DNA of 64,000 nucleotides from Corynebacterium pelargi (GTDB lineage Bacteria > Actinomycetota > Actinomycetes > Mycobacteriales > Mycobacteriaceae): contig NZ_BMCX01000001.1 of NCBI RefSeq assembly GCF_014635485.1, positions 427,634 to 491,633 of the forward strand, given 5' to 3'. A program made the translations under genes and the position numbers. The notes beneath the pieces are model-generated. The model ran no database searches. It saw only the letters and a program-made list of their open reading frames with translations, and was not told the DNA's origin. Position 1 is the stretch's first letter. Every line of letters starts with the position of its first letter. This document shows, piece by piece, positions 37,753-47,220 of the stretch.

Positions 37753-38757
37753 GTGCTTGGGGTGGACCGAACAACACCGCTTTTAGCTTCACTTTTTAAG
37801 CCGACTTCCACCAAGCATGGTGGCCATGGCCAAGCCCTCAAGCCGCAGCCCTCCAGGCGGCGGGCGTTTTTGGCACTCGCCCTATGTGGCTCTTTGGGGC
37901 TTGCTGCGTGCAGTGATGAACCCAGTGATGATGCCAAGGTGGAAGAGGCGGTCGGTGTGACCGTCGAGGCGCCGAAGATCAAGGTGCTAGAGCAGGGAGC
38001 ACAGCCCGGCCGCGTGTTGCGCTATGAGGATTCCGATGCCGAGCAGTCTGTCAATATCGCTATTGCCAGTGGTTTTGGCCAGCAGGCAAGTGATCAGGCG
38101 CAGGTTCAAGCCGAGGCACCTTCATCGGTGGATACCACTTCTTTGAAGGCCGAAGCCGATGCGCAGGTTCGTGAAGACGATGGTTCGCGTTCGATTAGCC
38201 TTCGGCTGCATAATCCGCGCATTGATGATTTAGAGCTTGGCCAGGACGTGGCTTCAAGTGATGGGTTCCAAGCCGGTTGGTTTGCCGATGCCAGTGGCAA
38301 GATCACCTCGGTGAATTTTGCGGCTCCGGTGGATGCGACTGACCGTGGCCGTGGCATCACCGAGGAATATCTGCGCACCTTGGTTGCCAATCAGGTGGTT
38401 TTCCCTGATGAGGCTCTGGGCGTTGGTGGCAAGTGGAGCGTGGAATCCTTGGTGTCTTTGGGCACCAATATGTTGCAAACGACCACCTACACCATTCGCG
38501 CCCTCGACGATCATTCCGTTGATCTGGATGCCACGATTGAGCGCCGCCCGGCCGAAGGCGCCATCGATGATGGCAACGTGCAGTTGAAGGTGCTGAGTTC
38601 TCGTACCACCAGTACTGCGACGTTGCGCATTGATTTGCGCGAGCCGCTGCCCCAGTCCGGCGAGCTCAGCGCGGTTACTCGCGTGGTGTATGGCCAGGAC
38701 GACTCCCCCGCCCGCGTCCTTCAAGATTTTGGGGCTGCGGTGCGCTATAGCCAGTAG
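37753..38757 (+). CDS. Putative lipoprotein, possibly Tat-exported
   Basis: 334 residues from GTG 37753; an in-frame GTG three codons later could also serve. N-terminal region with twin-arginine-like SRRRAFLALAL and lipobox LAAC (Cys53). The long n-region before SRRRAF fits a Tat signal. The mature part has an acidic linker then a beta-rich domain with VTRVVYGQDDS near the end. No recognised domain. Divergent from lspA. Ends before a large palindromic element. Confidence 0.75.
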   Translation: MLGVDRTTPLLASLFKPTSTKHGGHGQALKPQPSRRRAFLALALCGSLGLAACSDEPSDDAKVEEAVGVTVEAPKIKVLEQGAQPGRVLRYEDSDAEQSVNIAIASGFGQQASDQAQVQAEAPSSVDTTSLKAEADAQVREDDGSRSISLRLHNPRIDDLELGQDVASSDGFQAGWFADASGKITSVNFAAPVDATDRGRGITEEYLRTLVANQVVFPDEALGVGGKWSVESLVSLGTNMLQTTTYTIRALDDHSVDLDATIERRPAEGAIDDGNVQLKVLSSRTTSTATLRIDLREPLPQSGELSAVTRVVYGQDDSPARVLQDFGAAVRYSQ

Positions 38758-38779
38758 CAGGGAGCTTTTCGACGCCAAC

Positions 38780-38838
38780 GCGGCGCATCCCATCGGCACT
38801 CACCGGAACGTACCGGCAAGGTGCAAGGGGTGCGCCGC
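38780..38838. terminator. Palindromic element between two convergent lipoprotein genes
   Basis: 12-bp arms GCGGCGCATCCC (38780-38791) and GGGGTGCGCCGC (38827-38838), with one G-T wobble, enclosing an inner CCGG-AACGTA-CCGG hairpin. It occupies the 105-bp gap between converging genes and probably acts as a two-way transcription barrier, although no T-run follows. A copy of the dispersed word (38764-38774) lies next to it. Confidence 0.55.
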
Positions 38839-38862
38839 GTATTGCTCTAAGCAGTAGAAAGC

Positions 38863-39528
38863 TTATTGAGCTTCTGGTGCTGGTGCCTCTGGTGCAGGAG
38901 CGTCAGGGGCTGGTGCCTCGGGAGCCGGAGCATCGGGTGCAGGTGCTTCAGGAGCCGGTGCGTCCGGTGCTGGGGCTTCAGGGGCAGGTGCTTCGCCTTC
39001 AGCCGGTGCCGGCGGGGCTGGCTCGTCGATGCACATCGGCGGTACCTGATCTTCAGGTACGGAGTTCTTCAGCAAGGTACATGCCCAGTCTTGGCTGAGC
39101 TTCCATCGGCCGTCTTCGAAGATGAATTCCACGTTATCGGCGGTTTGGGGCTCTTGCTCAGGGATATTGACGTTCACGGTGGCCAGCACCGAGTTGGGTG
39201 CGTAGCCGGGAAGCACTGGGTCAACGACGATGAACTCTGCGCCGGATTCTTGCTTCGAACGGGTCAGGACCTCAAAGAGTGCCGGATCGACATTGCTGCC
39301 CTGGACGGTTTGTTGCTTTTCTTCAATCGGAGCGTTGGGGTCGGTTGCCACAGCAACGATCGCGTTGAGATCAGCGGCGGTGGGCATTTCTGCCTGGGCA
39401 GCCGCCTTGGAGCTCGAAGTAGAAGAGCTGCTGGACTCTGCTTCCTTGTCGTCGTCATTGGAGCAGGCCGCCATGGTCAAGGCCATGCTCAAGGCTGCGG
39501 TTGCTGCCAGCGTTTTGGAAAGCTTCAC
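38863..39528 (-). CDS. Lipoprotein with Ala-Pro repeat tail
   Basis: 221 residues from GTG 39526-39528, preceded by GAAGGAGAACTC. Signal peptide with lipobox MAAC (Cys22), then a Ser-rich linker, a small alpha/beta domain (LNAIVAVATDPNAP to WKLSQDWACTLL) with two Cys, and a C-terminal tail of about 45 residues made of APAPE/APAPD pentapeptide repeats. The core resembles corynebacterial low-molecular-weight antigen-type lipoproteins; the repeat tail may reach into the wall. Function unknown. Confidence 0.8.
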   Translation of the reverse strand: MKLSKTLAATAALSMALTMAACSNDDDKEAESSSSSTSSSKAAAQAEMPTAADLNAIVAVATDPNAPIEEKQQTVQGSNVDPALFEVLTRSKQESGAEFIVVDPVLPGYAPNSVLATVNVNIPEQEPQTADNVEFIFEDGRWKLSQDWACTLLKNSVPEDQVPPMCIDEPAPPAPAEGEAPAPEAPAPDAPAPEAPAPDAPAPEAPAPDAPAPEAPAPEAQ

Positions 39529-39683
39529 GAGTTCTCCTTCGTGTTGGGGCATCAAGTAAGCAGCTAGCAAGCTGCCACATCGATGCGGGCTTCTCGGGCA
39601 AATGGTAGCGCGTTCCTCTAAAAATCTCGATAAAGGCCAACCTGTTTGCCACGCAGCACAGGCGCGTATGGCAAGCTCAAGGC

Positions 39684-40625
39684 ATGAATGATTCGAAAGA
39701 ACCATTGCCCAAAGTTATTGTGATCACCACTGGTGGGACCATCGCTTGTACCGCCGATGAACGCGGCGCGTTGATTCCCACGGTCAGTGGCCAAGAGCTT
39801 GTCCAGCCGGTAGCGCAACGATTCGCCGGGAATCTAGAGATCGAGGTTCGGGAATTAAACCGCCTTGATTCTTCTTCCATGGACTTCGGTGATATCGACG
39901 AGATCCTCCAAGCTAGCCACGATGCTTTGGACGAAGAGCACGTTATCGGCGTGGTGGTCACCCACGGCACTGATTCGATGGAGGAAACAGCGATTGCGCT
40001 TGATACCTTCCACAACGATCCCCGCCCGATTGTGCTCACCGGTGCGCAAAAGCCCTTTAACCACCCGCAAAGTGATGGCCCGGGCAACCTTTTTGAGGCC
40101 GTGATGGTGGCCTCCGATACCTCGGCTCGGGATATCGGCGTGCTCGTCGTCTTTGGGCATGCCGTACTCCCCGCCCGCGGTTGTGTGAAGTGGCACGCTC
40201 AAGATGAGCTCGCCTTTGCCACCAATGGCCCCGAAGAACCGTTGCGGGCTGAACCTGTGGCACCACAGCACCTCAAAGGGATTGCTGTGCCGATCATTAG
40301 CGCATATCCCGGCGCCGATGGCCACCTGGTGCGCGCGGCCATTGAACAGGGTGCCCAAGGTCTCGTGATCGAGGGTATGGGCTCTGGCAATGTGGGCACT
40401 GCGATGGCTCAAGCCTTAGATGAAGCACTTGAGGCAGATATTCCCGTGGTGATCACTACTCGTGTGCCGCGTGGAGAGGTTGCTGGCACCTACGGCGGGG
40501 CCGGTGGAGGCTCCACCCTGGCGCACAAAGGCGCTATTGGTTCCACCTACTTCCGCGCAGGCCAAGCGCGAGTTCTGCTCGCGATCGCCATTGCTTCGGG
40601 CGTGCACCCAGCAACGTTGTTCTAA
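39684..40625 (+). CDS. ansA: L-asparaginase
   Basis: Hydrolyses asparagine to aspartate and ammonia. 313 residues. Seen: first catalytic Thr in VIVITTGGTIACT, the second Thr/Asp pair in VVVTHGTDSMEETA, VLTGAQKP, and the C-terminal VVITTRVPRGEV. No signal peptide, so cytoplasmic. The gene is monocistronic: convergent with dinB, whose stop lies 8 bp beyond, and divergent from the repeat-tail lipoprotein. Confidence 0.93.
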   Translation: MNDSKEPLPKVIVITTGGTIACTADERGALIPTVSGQELVQPVAQRFAGNLEIEVRELNRLDSSSMDFGDIDEILQASHDALDEEHVIGVVVTHGTDSMEETAIALDTFHNDPRPIVLTGAQKPFNHPQSDGPGNLFEAVMVASDTSARDIGVLVVFGHAVLPARGCVKWHAQDELAFATNGPEEPLRAEPVAPQHLKGIAVPIISAYPGADGHLVRAAIEQGAQGLVIEGMGSGNVGTAMAQALDEALEADIPVVITTRVPRGEVAGTYGGAGGGSTLAHKGAIGSTYFRAGQARVLLAIAIASGVHPATLF

Positions 40626-40633
40626 GTCTTGGC

Positions 40634-41974
40634 CTAGGCCAGGCTATCGAGCGGATCGCCGGGCTGGAGTGCGGGGTCTGAGGCGTCGAAGGTTCGTACT
40701 CGCCCCACGCCGGTGCTGCGTGTTTCAAAACGCACAGTGACCTTGCCTAGCCCAATACCTTGAATCCAGCCGTGTCCGTAGTCAGGGTGGAAGACGTCTT
40801 GGGTGGCTTTCCAGCCCTGCTCAGGCTGTTCCAGCGTGACCGCCACCGGGGCCTGGTGGTCACGCACCCCGGCCTCATAATCTACGTCGCGGTCGGTGCT
40901 CACGATTTGGTCGAGCTCGGGAAAAAGCACGTCCTGGCGTGCTTGATCCAAGCCTGAGAAACCCACGCCAACCAGACGGATTGGCCCCACGTCGTCCGGG
41001 TATCGCACCAGCTTTTTTGCCATGGCTTTGAGTGTTTCGAGGTTATCGGTGGCGTAGTCCAAGGTGGCAGAGCGCGACTCGATATGGAAATCCGCCATTT
41101 TTAGTTTCACCGTGATGGTTCTGGCGCCGCGGCCGTCGTGAAGCAAACGGCGGTGTGCATCATTGGCTGCTCGCTCTAGCGCTGCGTCGACTTCTGCAAC
41201 GCTATTGAGGTCTTTTGGATAGGTGTGCTCCGCGGAGATTTGCTTGGCAATTTTTCGCACCGCCACTGGGCGATCATCGTGGCCACGCGCCATCATCCAC
41301 AGCGCCCTGCCGACGGTCGCCCCGAGGGAAATATCGACCTCGCGTTCGCTCATTGCCGCAAGATCGCCGATCGTCTCGATGCCAAGCTGGCCGAGTTTTT
41401 GGCGCGTCACCGGGCCGACGCCCCAAAGTTTGCCAACCGGCAGCGGGTGAATCACCGTCTCGAGAGATTCTTGAGCAATCAAGGCCACGCCATTGGGTTT
41501 GGCAAGCCCTGAGCCAATTTTGGCGATTTGTTTACCCGGCCCGCACCCAACCGAGGCATTCAGGCCGGTGCGTTCGCGAACAGCCGCGCGCATGGTTTCT
41601 ACCCAACGGCGCACCTGTTCCGGGGCTAAGTCTTGGATTTCTTCTGGCTCTAGAAAAGCCTCATCAATGGATACCTGCTCGACGATGCCGCCGAATTCGC
41701 CAAACACTTCGAAGGCTTGGCGCGAGAGGTGCTTATATAGCGCTGCCCTTGGTGCAACGGTTACGCCCCTATAGCCCACCAGGTTGCGGGCTTGATACAT
41801 GGGCATAGCCGAATGAGCGCCAAGCACTCTGGCCTCATAGGAGCACCCGGCAACAACGCCTCGGCCGCTAACTCCCCCAACGAGCACGGGGCGGCCGCGC
41901 AACGTAGGGCGCGTGAGTTGTTCACAGGAGGCGTAAAACGCGTCCATATCGATGTGCAAAACCCAGCGTCGCAT
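40634..41974 (-). CDS. dinB: DNA polymerase IV (Y-family translesion polymerase)
   Basis: 446 residues. Seen: HIDMDAFYASCEQ (metal Asp, steric gate region), VAGCSYEARVLG, SIDEAFLEPE (catalytic Asp-Glu), SVGCGPGKQIAKIGSGLAKPNG, the helix-hairpin-helix KLWGVGPVTRQKLGQLGIETIGDLA and the little-finger domain. The C-terminal 70 residues are an actinobacterial extension (VTLEQPEQGWKATQDVFHPDYGHGW). Separate from ileS by 59 bp. Confidence 0.95.
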   Translation of the reverse strand: MRRWVLHIDMDAFYASCEQLTRPTLRGRPVLVGGVSGRGVVAGCSYEARVLGAHSAMPMYQARNLVGYRGVTVAPRAALYKHLSRQAFEVFGEFGGIVEQVSIDEAFLEPEEIQDLAPEQVRRWVETMRAAVRERTGLNASVGCGPGKQIAKIGSGLAKPNGVALIAQESLETVIHPLPVGKLWGVGPVTRQKLGQLGIETIGDLAAMSEREVDISLGATVGRALWMMARGHDDRPVAVRKIAKQISAEHTYPKDLNSVAEVDAALERAANDAHRRLLHDGRGARTITVKLKMADFHIESRSATLDYATDNLETLKAMAKKLVRYPDDVGPIRLVGVGFSGLDQARQDVLFPELDQIVSTDRDVDYEAGVRDHQAPVAVTLEQPEQGWKATQDVFHPDYGHGWIQGIGLGKVTVRFETRSTGVGRVRTFDASDPALQPGDPLDSLA

Positions 41975-42033
41975 AGCCCTTGTAGGCTACCGCGAACGCT
42001 GGGTCGAACACAATATCGAAGCAGGCCTTCCGG

Positions 42034-45000
42034 CTAGGCCTTCTGCAAGGTGGCAGTGACCCCGGAGATGATCTCCTGCTCCCCTGCGGCGCTATCTGCT
42101 GGCTGCACCTCAAACGTGCTTGCAAGCACTTCCTTGGCAATCATGTCCTGGTGGCGCTTGGCCCACTCGAACTTATCGGCCACCAAAGTGACCTCGATGC
42201 GATCGGACACAGCAAAGCCCTTGGCCTTACGAGCATCTTGGAGGCCACGCACAACATCGGCGGCCCAACCTTCGGCTTCAAGTTCCTCGGTGACTTCAAG
42301 GTCGAGCACGACGAGCCCATCCACGCCATCGATACGCGCGGTGTGATCGGGGTTGGCGGCGACGAGGCGCTCATTAAACTCGCCCTCGCGCAGCTCGATG
42401 CCATCGGCTACCACCACGTCGCCGCGGCGCTCGTAGTTGCCGGACTTGACGGCCTTGATGGCCTTTTGCACGTCGTTGCCCAAGCGAGGCCCTGCCACCT
42501 TGGCGTTCACGGCTACCTCGAAGCGGCCGACGGAATCAACATCCGAGGTGAGTTCGACCTCTTTGACGTTGACCTCATCGCCGATGATCGCCTTGAACGG
42601 TTCAAGACGCTCGGCCTGTGGCAACGCCACTGTGAGCTTGGCTAGGGGCAGGCGGTTGCGCAGCTTATTGGCTTTGCGGATGCTGCTGGTTGCCGAGCAC
42701 ACCTTGCGCACATCGTCCATGGCTGCCACCAGCGCGTCGTCGGCTGGGAAGTCGGCAGCGTTGGGGTAATCCTGCAGGTGCACAGAACGACCACCGGTGA
42801 GTCCGCGCCAGATCACTTCGGTTGCCATCGGCAGCAGCGGGGCTGCAACGCGGGTGAGGGTTTCGAGCACGGTGTACAAGGTGTTGAAGGCCTCTGGGTG
42901 TGCTTGATCGCCTTCCCAGAAACGGTCACGGGATCGGCGCACATACCAGTTGGTCATGGCATCGCAGAACCAGCGCACCTCATCGCAGGCACGCGCAATG
43001 TCGGTGTTATCCAGAGCCTCGGTGGTGTTGGCAACAAGATCGTGCAGCTTGGCCAGGATATAGCGATCCAGCGTGTTGGTGGAATCCACCGACCACTGGG
43101 CAGGCTGGGAGGAGTAGAGCTGCAGGAAGGAGTAGGCATTCCACATCGGCAGCAGTGCCTGGCGCACCCCCTCGCGGATGCCCTGCTCAGTCACGATGAG
43201 GTTGCCACCGCGAAGGATGGGGCTCGACATGAGGAACCAGCGCATCGCATCGGAGCCGTCGCGGTCGAAGACCTCATTGACGTTGGGGTAATTGCCCTTG
43301 GACTTGCTCATCTTGAGCCCGTCATCACCGAGCACGATGCCGTGGGCCACGACCTTCTTAAACGCGGGGCGATCGAACAGTGCTACAGAAAGCACGTGGA
43401 GCAGGTAGAACCAGCCGCGGGTTTGACCGATGTATTCGACGATGAAGTCGGCCGGGTTGTGCTCCTCGAAGAACTCTTTGTTCTCGAAGGGGTAATGGAA
43501 CTGGGCAAAGGGCATGGAGCCGGAGTCGAACCACACGTCGAGCACGTCGGGAACGCGGCGCATGGTGGACTTGCCCGTTGGGTCATCTGGGTTGGGTCGA
43601 GTGAGCTCGTCGATGTAGGGGCGGTGCAGGTTCTTTGGCCTCACACCGAAATCTTGCTCGAGCTCATCGAGCGAACCGTAGACGTCTACGCGCGGATATT
43701 CGTCATTATCCGATACCCACACCGGGATGGGCGAGCCCCAGTAGCGTGAACGCGAGATATTCCAGTCGCGAGCATTCTCAAGCCACTTGCCAAATTGGCC
43801 ATCACGAATGTGCTCGGGCATCCATTCGATTTCCTGGTTGAGTTCTACCATGCGGTCGCGAATCTCGGTGACGTTAACAAACCACGATGGCAGCGCCATG
43901 TAGATCAGGGGCTCGCCGGAGCGCCAGGAGTGCGGGTAGGAGTGCTCGATGGTCTGGTGGCGTACCACCCTGCCTGCAGCTTTGAGGTCACGGATGATGT
44001 CTTTGTTGGCATCAAAGACCAACTGGCCTGCGTATTCGGGCACTTCGGAGGTGAACTTGCCGTCGAGATCCACAGGGATGACGACGTCGATGCCTGCTTC
44101 CTTACAGGTGTTCATATCGTCTTCACCGAATGCCGGTGCTTGGTGCACGATACCCGTACCGTCTTCGGTGGTGACGTAGTCAGCGCCAAGAATCTGGAAG
44201 GCGTTGGGCTGATCCTTGAAGTAGCCAAAAATCGGCTCATATTCAAGGCCTACGAGCTCGCTGCCCTTCAGTGTTTGGAGCAATTCATAGTCGCCCAGTT
44301 CCTTGGCATATTGCCCAACCAGAGCCTGAGCCAGCAAGACGCGTTGGCCTTCAAGCTTGTCGACGCACCCCTGTCCCGGTGCCAGCAGTACATATTCAAC
44401 CTCTGGGTTCACTGCGAGGGCGAGGTTGGATGGCAAGGTCCACGGAGTGGTGGTCCATGCAAGCGCGAGTGCGCCCACGAGATCCTTATCGGCCGTGGCA
44501 CCTTTGCGCACACCTGTGATTGGGAAGGTCACGGTCAGCGTTGGGTCCTGACGCATCTTGTAGGAATCGTCAAGGCGAGTTTCCTGATTCGACAGCGGGG
44601 TGTGCTCTGCCCAGGAGTACGGCAATACGCGGAAGCCCTGGTAGACCAGGCCTTTTTCATAAAGCTGCTTGAATGCCCAGATCACGGATTCCATGTATCC
44701 GGGATCCATGGTTTTGTAGCCGTGTTCGAAGTCCACCCAGCGCGCCTGCCTGGTGACGTACTCTTCCCACTCCTTGGTGTAGCGAAGCACCGACGTCGCG
44801 CAGTAATCGTTGAACTTGGCCAAGCCCATCTGCTCGATTTCGCCTTTGTCTTTAATACCGAGCTGCTTTTCAGCCTCTAGCTCGGCTGGAAGGCCGTGGG
44901 TATCCCAACCGAAGACGCGGGGCACCATGTAGCCGCGCATGGTCTGGTAGCGCGGAACGATGTCTTTGACGTAACCGGTAAGCAGGTGGCCGTAGTGTGG

Positions 45001-45186
45001 CAGACCATTGGCAAAAGGAGGGCCATCGTAGAAGACGTATTCTTCATTGCCCTTGCGATGCTCGATCGTGGCCTGGAAGGTGTCGTCTTTCTTCCAATAA
45101 TCCAGGACTTCGCGTTCCATATCCGGGAACTTTGAAGATCCGCCCGTCATATCTACGCGCGGATATACCTTGCCAATATCACCCAT
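42034..45186 (-). CDS. ileS: Isoleucyl-tRNA synthetase
   Basis: Charges tRNA-Ile. 1050 residues. Seen: [16 protein letters not shown] (HIGH motif as HYGH), the CP1 editing domain with [12 protein letters not shown], the KMSKS motif [14 protein letters not shown], and an anticodon-binding C-terminus. HYGH with this length fits the eukaryote-like IleRS2 branch, which is typically mupirocin-tolerant. The gene is preceded by a T-box leader that senses uncharged tRNA-Ile. Confidence 0.96.
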   Translation of the reverse strand: MGDIGKVYPRVDMTGGSSKFPDMEREVLDYWKKDDTFQATIEHRKGNEEYVFYDGPPFANGLPHYGHLLTGYVKDIVPRYQTMRGYMVPRVFGWDTHGLPAELEAEKQLGIKDKGEIEQMGLAKFNDYCATSVLRYTKEWEEYVTRQARWVDFEHGYKTMDPGYMESVIWAFKQLYEKGLVYQGFRVLPYSWAEHTPLSNQETRLDDSYKMRQDPTLTVTFPITGVRKGATADKDLVGALALAWTTTPWTLPSNLALAVNPEVEYVLLAPGQGCVDKLEGQRVLLAQALVGQYAKELGDYELLQTLKGSELVGLEYEPIFGYFKDQPNAFQILGADYVTTEDGTGIVHQAPAFGEDDMNTCKEAGIDVVIPVDLDGKFTSEVPEYAGQLVFDANKDIIRDLKAAGRVVRHQTIEHSYPHSWRSGEPLIYMALPSWFVNVTEIRDRMVELNQEIEWMPEHIRDGQFGKWLENARDWNISRSRYWGSPIPVWVSDNDEYPRVDVYGSLDELEQDFGVRPKNLHRPYIDELTRPNPDDPTGKSTMRRVPDVLDVWFDSGSMPFAQFHYPFENKEFFEEHNPADFIVEYIGQTRGWFYLLHVLSVALFDRPAFKKVVAHGIVLGDDGLKMSKSKGNYPNVNEVFDRDGSDAMRWFLMSSPILRGGNLIVTEQGIREGVRQALLPMWNAYSFLQLYSSQPAQWSVDSTNTLDRYILAKLHDLVANTTEALDNTDIARACDEVRWFCDAMTNWYVRRSRDRFWEGDQAHPEAFNTLYTVLETLTRVAAPLLPMATEVIWRGLTGGRSVHLQDYPNAADFPADDALVAAMDDVRKVCSATSSIRKANKLRNRLPLAKLTVALPQAERLEPFKAIIGDEVNVKEVELTSDVDSVGRFEVAVNAKVAGPRLGNDVQKAIKAVKSGNYERRGDVVVADGIELREGEFNERLVAANPDHTARIDGVDGLVVLDLEVTEELEAEGWAADVVRGLQDARKAKGFAVSDRIEVTLVADKFEWAKRHQDMIAKEVLASTFEVQPADSAAGEQEIISGVTATLQKA

Positions 45187-45404
45187 GATGTTGCTCCTTC
45201 ATAACGTCTGTTTTATTGGCAGGGACGCGGTTTCCCACGCGGTACCACCCTGCTTGAGCAGCTTTGCCACTCCACTTCGTTATGAAGGAGATAACGGTCC
45301 CACCCGTTCGGTTCTACTTCCCCATGGGCTTGAACAAGCCGCGAGGTTTCTTCCGAAGGCTCACCGGTGATTGCCGGATCAACGCCATATGGACACTCAC
45401 TATA
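45187..45404 (-). promoter_or_regulatory. ileS T-box leader (translational type)
   Basis: Minus-strand leader of about 205 nt. TATAGT -10 box at 45399-45404; specifier candidates ATC in the first stem (AATCACCGG region); the T-box GGGTGGTACCGCG at 45238-45250, in an element closed by GCAGGG/CCCTGC with an inner CGCG/CGCG stem; and the ribosome site GAAGGAG eight bases before ATG. A hairpin CGTTAT-CTCCTTC-ATAACG (45278-45296) shows an anti-Shine-Dalgarno loop, and 13 nt (45278-45290) are perfectly complementary to the ribosome-site region 45194-45206. There is no terminator, so control should be at translation. Confidence 0.9.
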
Positions 45405-45447
45405 GCGCATCGCGCCAAGGATGCATCAGCGCCACCTCAAACAAAAG

Positions 45448-45474
45448 CAGCCCCACCTTATTCAGGCGGGGCTG
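45448..45474 (-). terminator. Intrinsic terminator after divIVA
   Basis: Stem CAGCCCCGCC / GGTGGGGCTG with a 7-nt loop, followed by CTTTTGTTT on the minus strand, 27 bp after the divIVA stop. It separates divIVA from the ileS leader. Confidence 0.88.
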
Positions 45475-45500
45475 ATCGGGCGTAAACGCCCAACGTTGGC

Positions 45501-46460
45501 TTAGCGACCTTCCGGTGCGGAGGTGCTGCGGCTTTCGAGATCCTCCAACTGGCTTTGCAGGAGGGTCTTCAGGCGAGTGCGGTATTCGCGCTCGAAGGTG
45601 CGCAGCTCTGCAATGCGGGTCTCCAGAGCGTTTTGCTGCTGCTTGACAGTAGCCATGATCTCGGTGTGCTTACGCTCTGCGTCTGCCTGGAGGGCATTGG
45701 CCTTATCCTCGGCCTTGCGTACCTGAGCTTCTGCCTGGGCGTTGGCGTCGGCGATGGTCTTTTCGGACTTCTGCTTGGCCTCAGCCACCATGGTTTCGGA
45801 GCGCTGCTTAGCGTCGGAGAGCTGTGCATGAGCCTTCTGCTCTGCCTCGCTGACGGTGCGCTTCGCGTGCTCATCAGCTTCGCGTACACGCTGCTCGGCG
45901 GCTTCGCGAGCCTCAGTGAGCATGGAGTCGGACTCGGCGCGAGCATCGGAGGTGAGGCGATCAGCCATCTCCTGAGCAAGCGAGAGCACCTTGGCGGCCT
46001 GCATGTGGGTCTCGGCGCTGGCGGGCTCATCAGTTGCGACGGGTGCGGCAGCGGCAGCTTGGGGCTGAGCGCCAGCCGACTTGGCTCGGCGGGCCTCTTC
46101 CTGTGCGGACTTCAGTTCCTTGCGAGCACTTGCGAGTTCGCCTTGCGCCTGCTCTGCGGCGCGGCGGGCGTCGGCAAGCTTGCCCTCGTACTCGGCCTTG
46201 AGCGATGCCTCGATTTCCTCGCGGATCTTGGACTCGTCGGTGGAGGAAGCGGTACGAACCGGAGCGGGGCCGGACTGGCCTGCCTCTGCCTTCAGCTCCT
46301 CAACCTGCTGACGGAGGTCCTCATTTTCTTCTTGGATCTCCGCAAGCGTGTCCTCAACCAGGTCAAGGAACTGGTCTACCTCGTCCTCGTTGTATCCGCG
46401 CTTGCCGATCGGTGGCTTACTAAAAGCGACGTTATGCACATCGGCTGGAGTCAGCGGCAT
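45501..46460 (-). CDS. divIVA: DivIVA/Wag31 polar growth protein
   Basis: 319 residues. N-terminal DivIVA domain: [38 protein letters not shown], residues 2-39 (membrane-binding loop and first coiled coil), an Ala/Gln-rich linker, then a long coiled coil rich in Ala/Glu/Lys/Arg to the C-terminus. In corynebacteria it marks the cell poles, drives apical wall growth and is normally essential. A terminator follows. The 304-bp upstream gap is AT-rich and presumably holds its promoter. Confidence 0.96.
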   Translation of the reverse strand: MPLTPADVHNVAFSKPPIGKRGYNEDEVDQFLDLVEDTLAEIQEENEDLRQQVEELKAEAGQSGPAPVRTASSTDESKIREEIEASLKAEYEGKLADARRAAEQAQGELASARKELKSAQEEARRAKSAGAQPQAAAAAPVATDEPASAETHMQAAKVLSLAQEMADRLTSDARAESDSMLTEAREAAEQRVREADEHAKRTVSEAEQKAHAQLSDAKQRSETMVAEAKQKSEKTIADANAQAEAQVRKAEDKANALQADAERKHTEIMATVKQQQNALETRIAELRTFEREYRTRLKTLLQSQLEDLESRSTSAPEGR

Positions 46461-46764
46461 GGAGCTCTTCCCTTCGAGATGGTTCTTTGCTCCCAGGTAA
46501 CACCCAGGAACAATATGTGTCTTTGTCCAAAATAACGCACAACCGGAAGATTGTGGGAACTTTGCACAAAATTCATCAAAATATTGTGCACCGGCACTCG
46601 GTTAGGAAACCAAAGTATCGCTGCAACTAGTTGTTTCCATTGAAAGTTTAGCGAACCTTCCTGCTGCTTTCCCACTTTGACAGGCAAATTGCCTTGAAAA
46701 ACTTAGAAAAGCCCAGGTCGCGGATTATTAAAAAGTGCCGCATACCTCAGGTTCAAGCTCAACC
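46461..46764. promoter_or_regulatory. divIVA upstream region
   Basis: 304 bp without a gene between yggT and divIVA, AT-rich. Contains a 7-bp-arm inverted repeat TGCACAA / TTGTGCA (46563-46569 and 46584-46590, 21-bp centre spacing) and a palindrome GGCAAATTGCC at about 46682-46692. A GAAGGGAAG ribosome site precedes divIVA. The divIVA promoter must lie here, but I see no strong -35/-10 pair. Confidence 0.5.
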
Positions 46765-47064
46765 TTATACAATTTGCGCCTGCAGCACACGCAGCAAAAG
46801 GATCAACAACTGAATGCCGAAGAACAACACCAGGATGGAAACATCCAAGGCGACCTGGCCGAGACGAAGTGGTGGAATCCAACGACGAAGCAGACGCACC
46901 GGTGGATCGGTGAGCACGAAGAAGAATTCGGCAATCACCATAAACCAACTCGGGGCAGTAAAACGGCGCGAAAATGATTGGATCATCTCAATTAGAATGC
47001 GCGCAATTAAGATCCAGGTGTAGATGGTGAGGAGCAGAATCAGGATGTCAAAAACTAGACTCAC
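46765..47064 (-). CDS. YggT-family membrane protein
   Basis: 99 residues with two YggT hydrophobic segments: an N-terminal helix (VFDILILLLTIYTWILIARIL), a polar loop FFVLTDPPVRLLRRWIPPLRLGQVALDVS containing the conserved DP(P)VRLLRR, and a C-terminal helix. Located between sepF and divIVA as in other actinobacteria; a division or osmotic role has been suggested for the family. Confidence 0.9.
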   Translation of the reverse strand: MSLVFDILILLLTIYTWILIARILIEMIQSFSRRFTAPSWFMVIAEFFFVLTDPPVRLLRRWIPPLRLGQVALDVSILVLFFGIQLLILLLRVLQAQIV

Positions 47065-47220
47065 GAGGTTCCCACGATTTCTTTTCTATTAGTTGAACAC
47101 CGGCATTCTACATGAGTTATCCCCCACCACCTTCTTTATAGCGCTGAGGGACACTCGCACAGCAGGTGGTGAGGGATCAAAGATGAGCCGGTGCTTTAAC
47201 GGCGCCGAAGAAAGATTCGG

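Noticed and set aside
38878-38990. Short tandem repeats as a possible CRISPR or minisatellite
   Set aside because: They are in frame and encode the Pro/Ala tail. Units are 15 bp, imperfect and have no spacers.
41975-42033. AGGCC/GGCCT hairpin after ileS as intrinsic terminator
   Set aside because: The stem includes the ileS stop codon, is only about 5 bp and has no T-run.
42778-43749. Long open frame (323 codons) antisense to ileS, plus another at 43795-44880
   Set aside because: Both are shadows of ileS with no ribosome site and no recognisable domain.
45555-46535. 326-codon frame antisense to divIVA rich in Leu/Gly/Ser
   Set aside because: Its hydrophobic look comes from the antisense of Ala/Glu coiled-coil codons. 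No ribosome site is visible.
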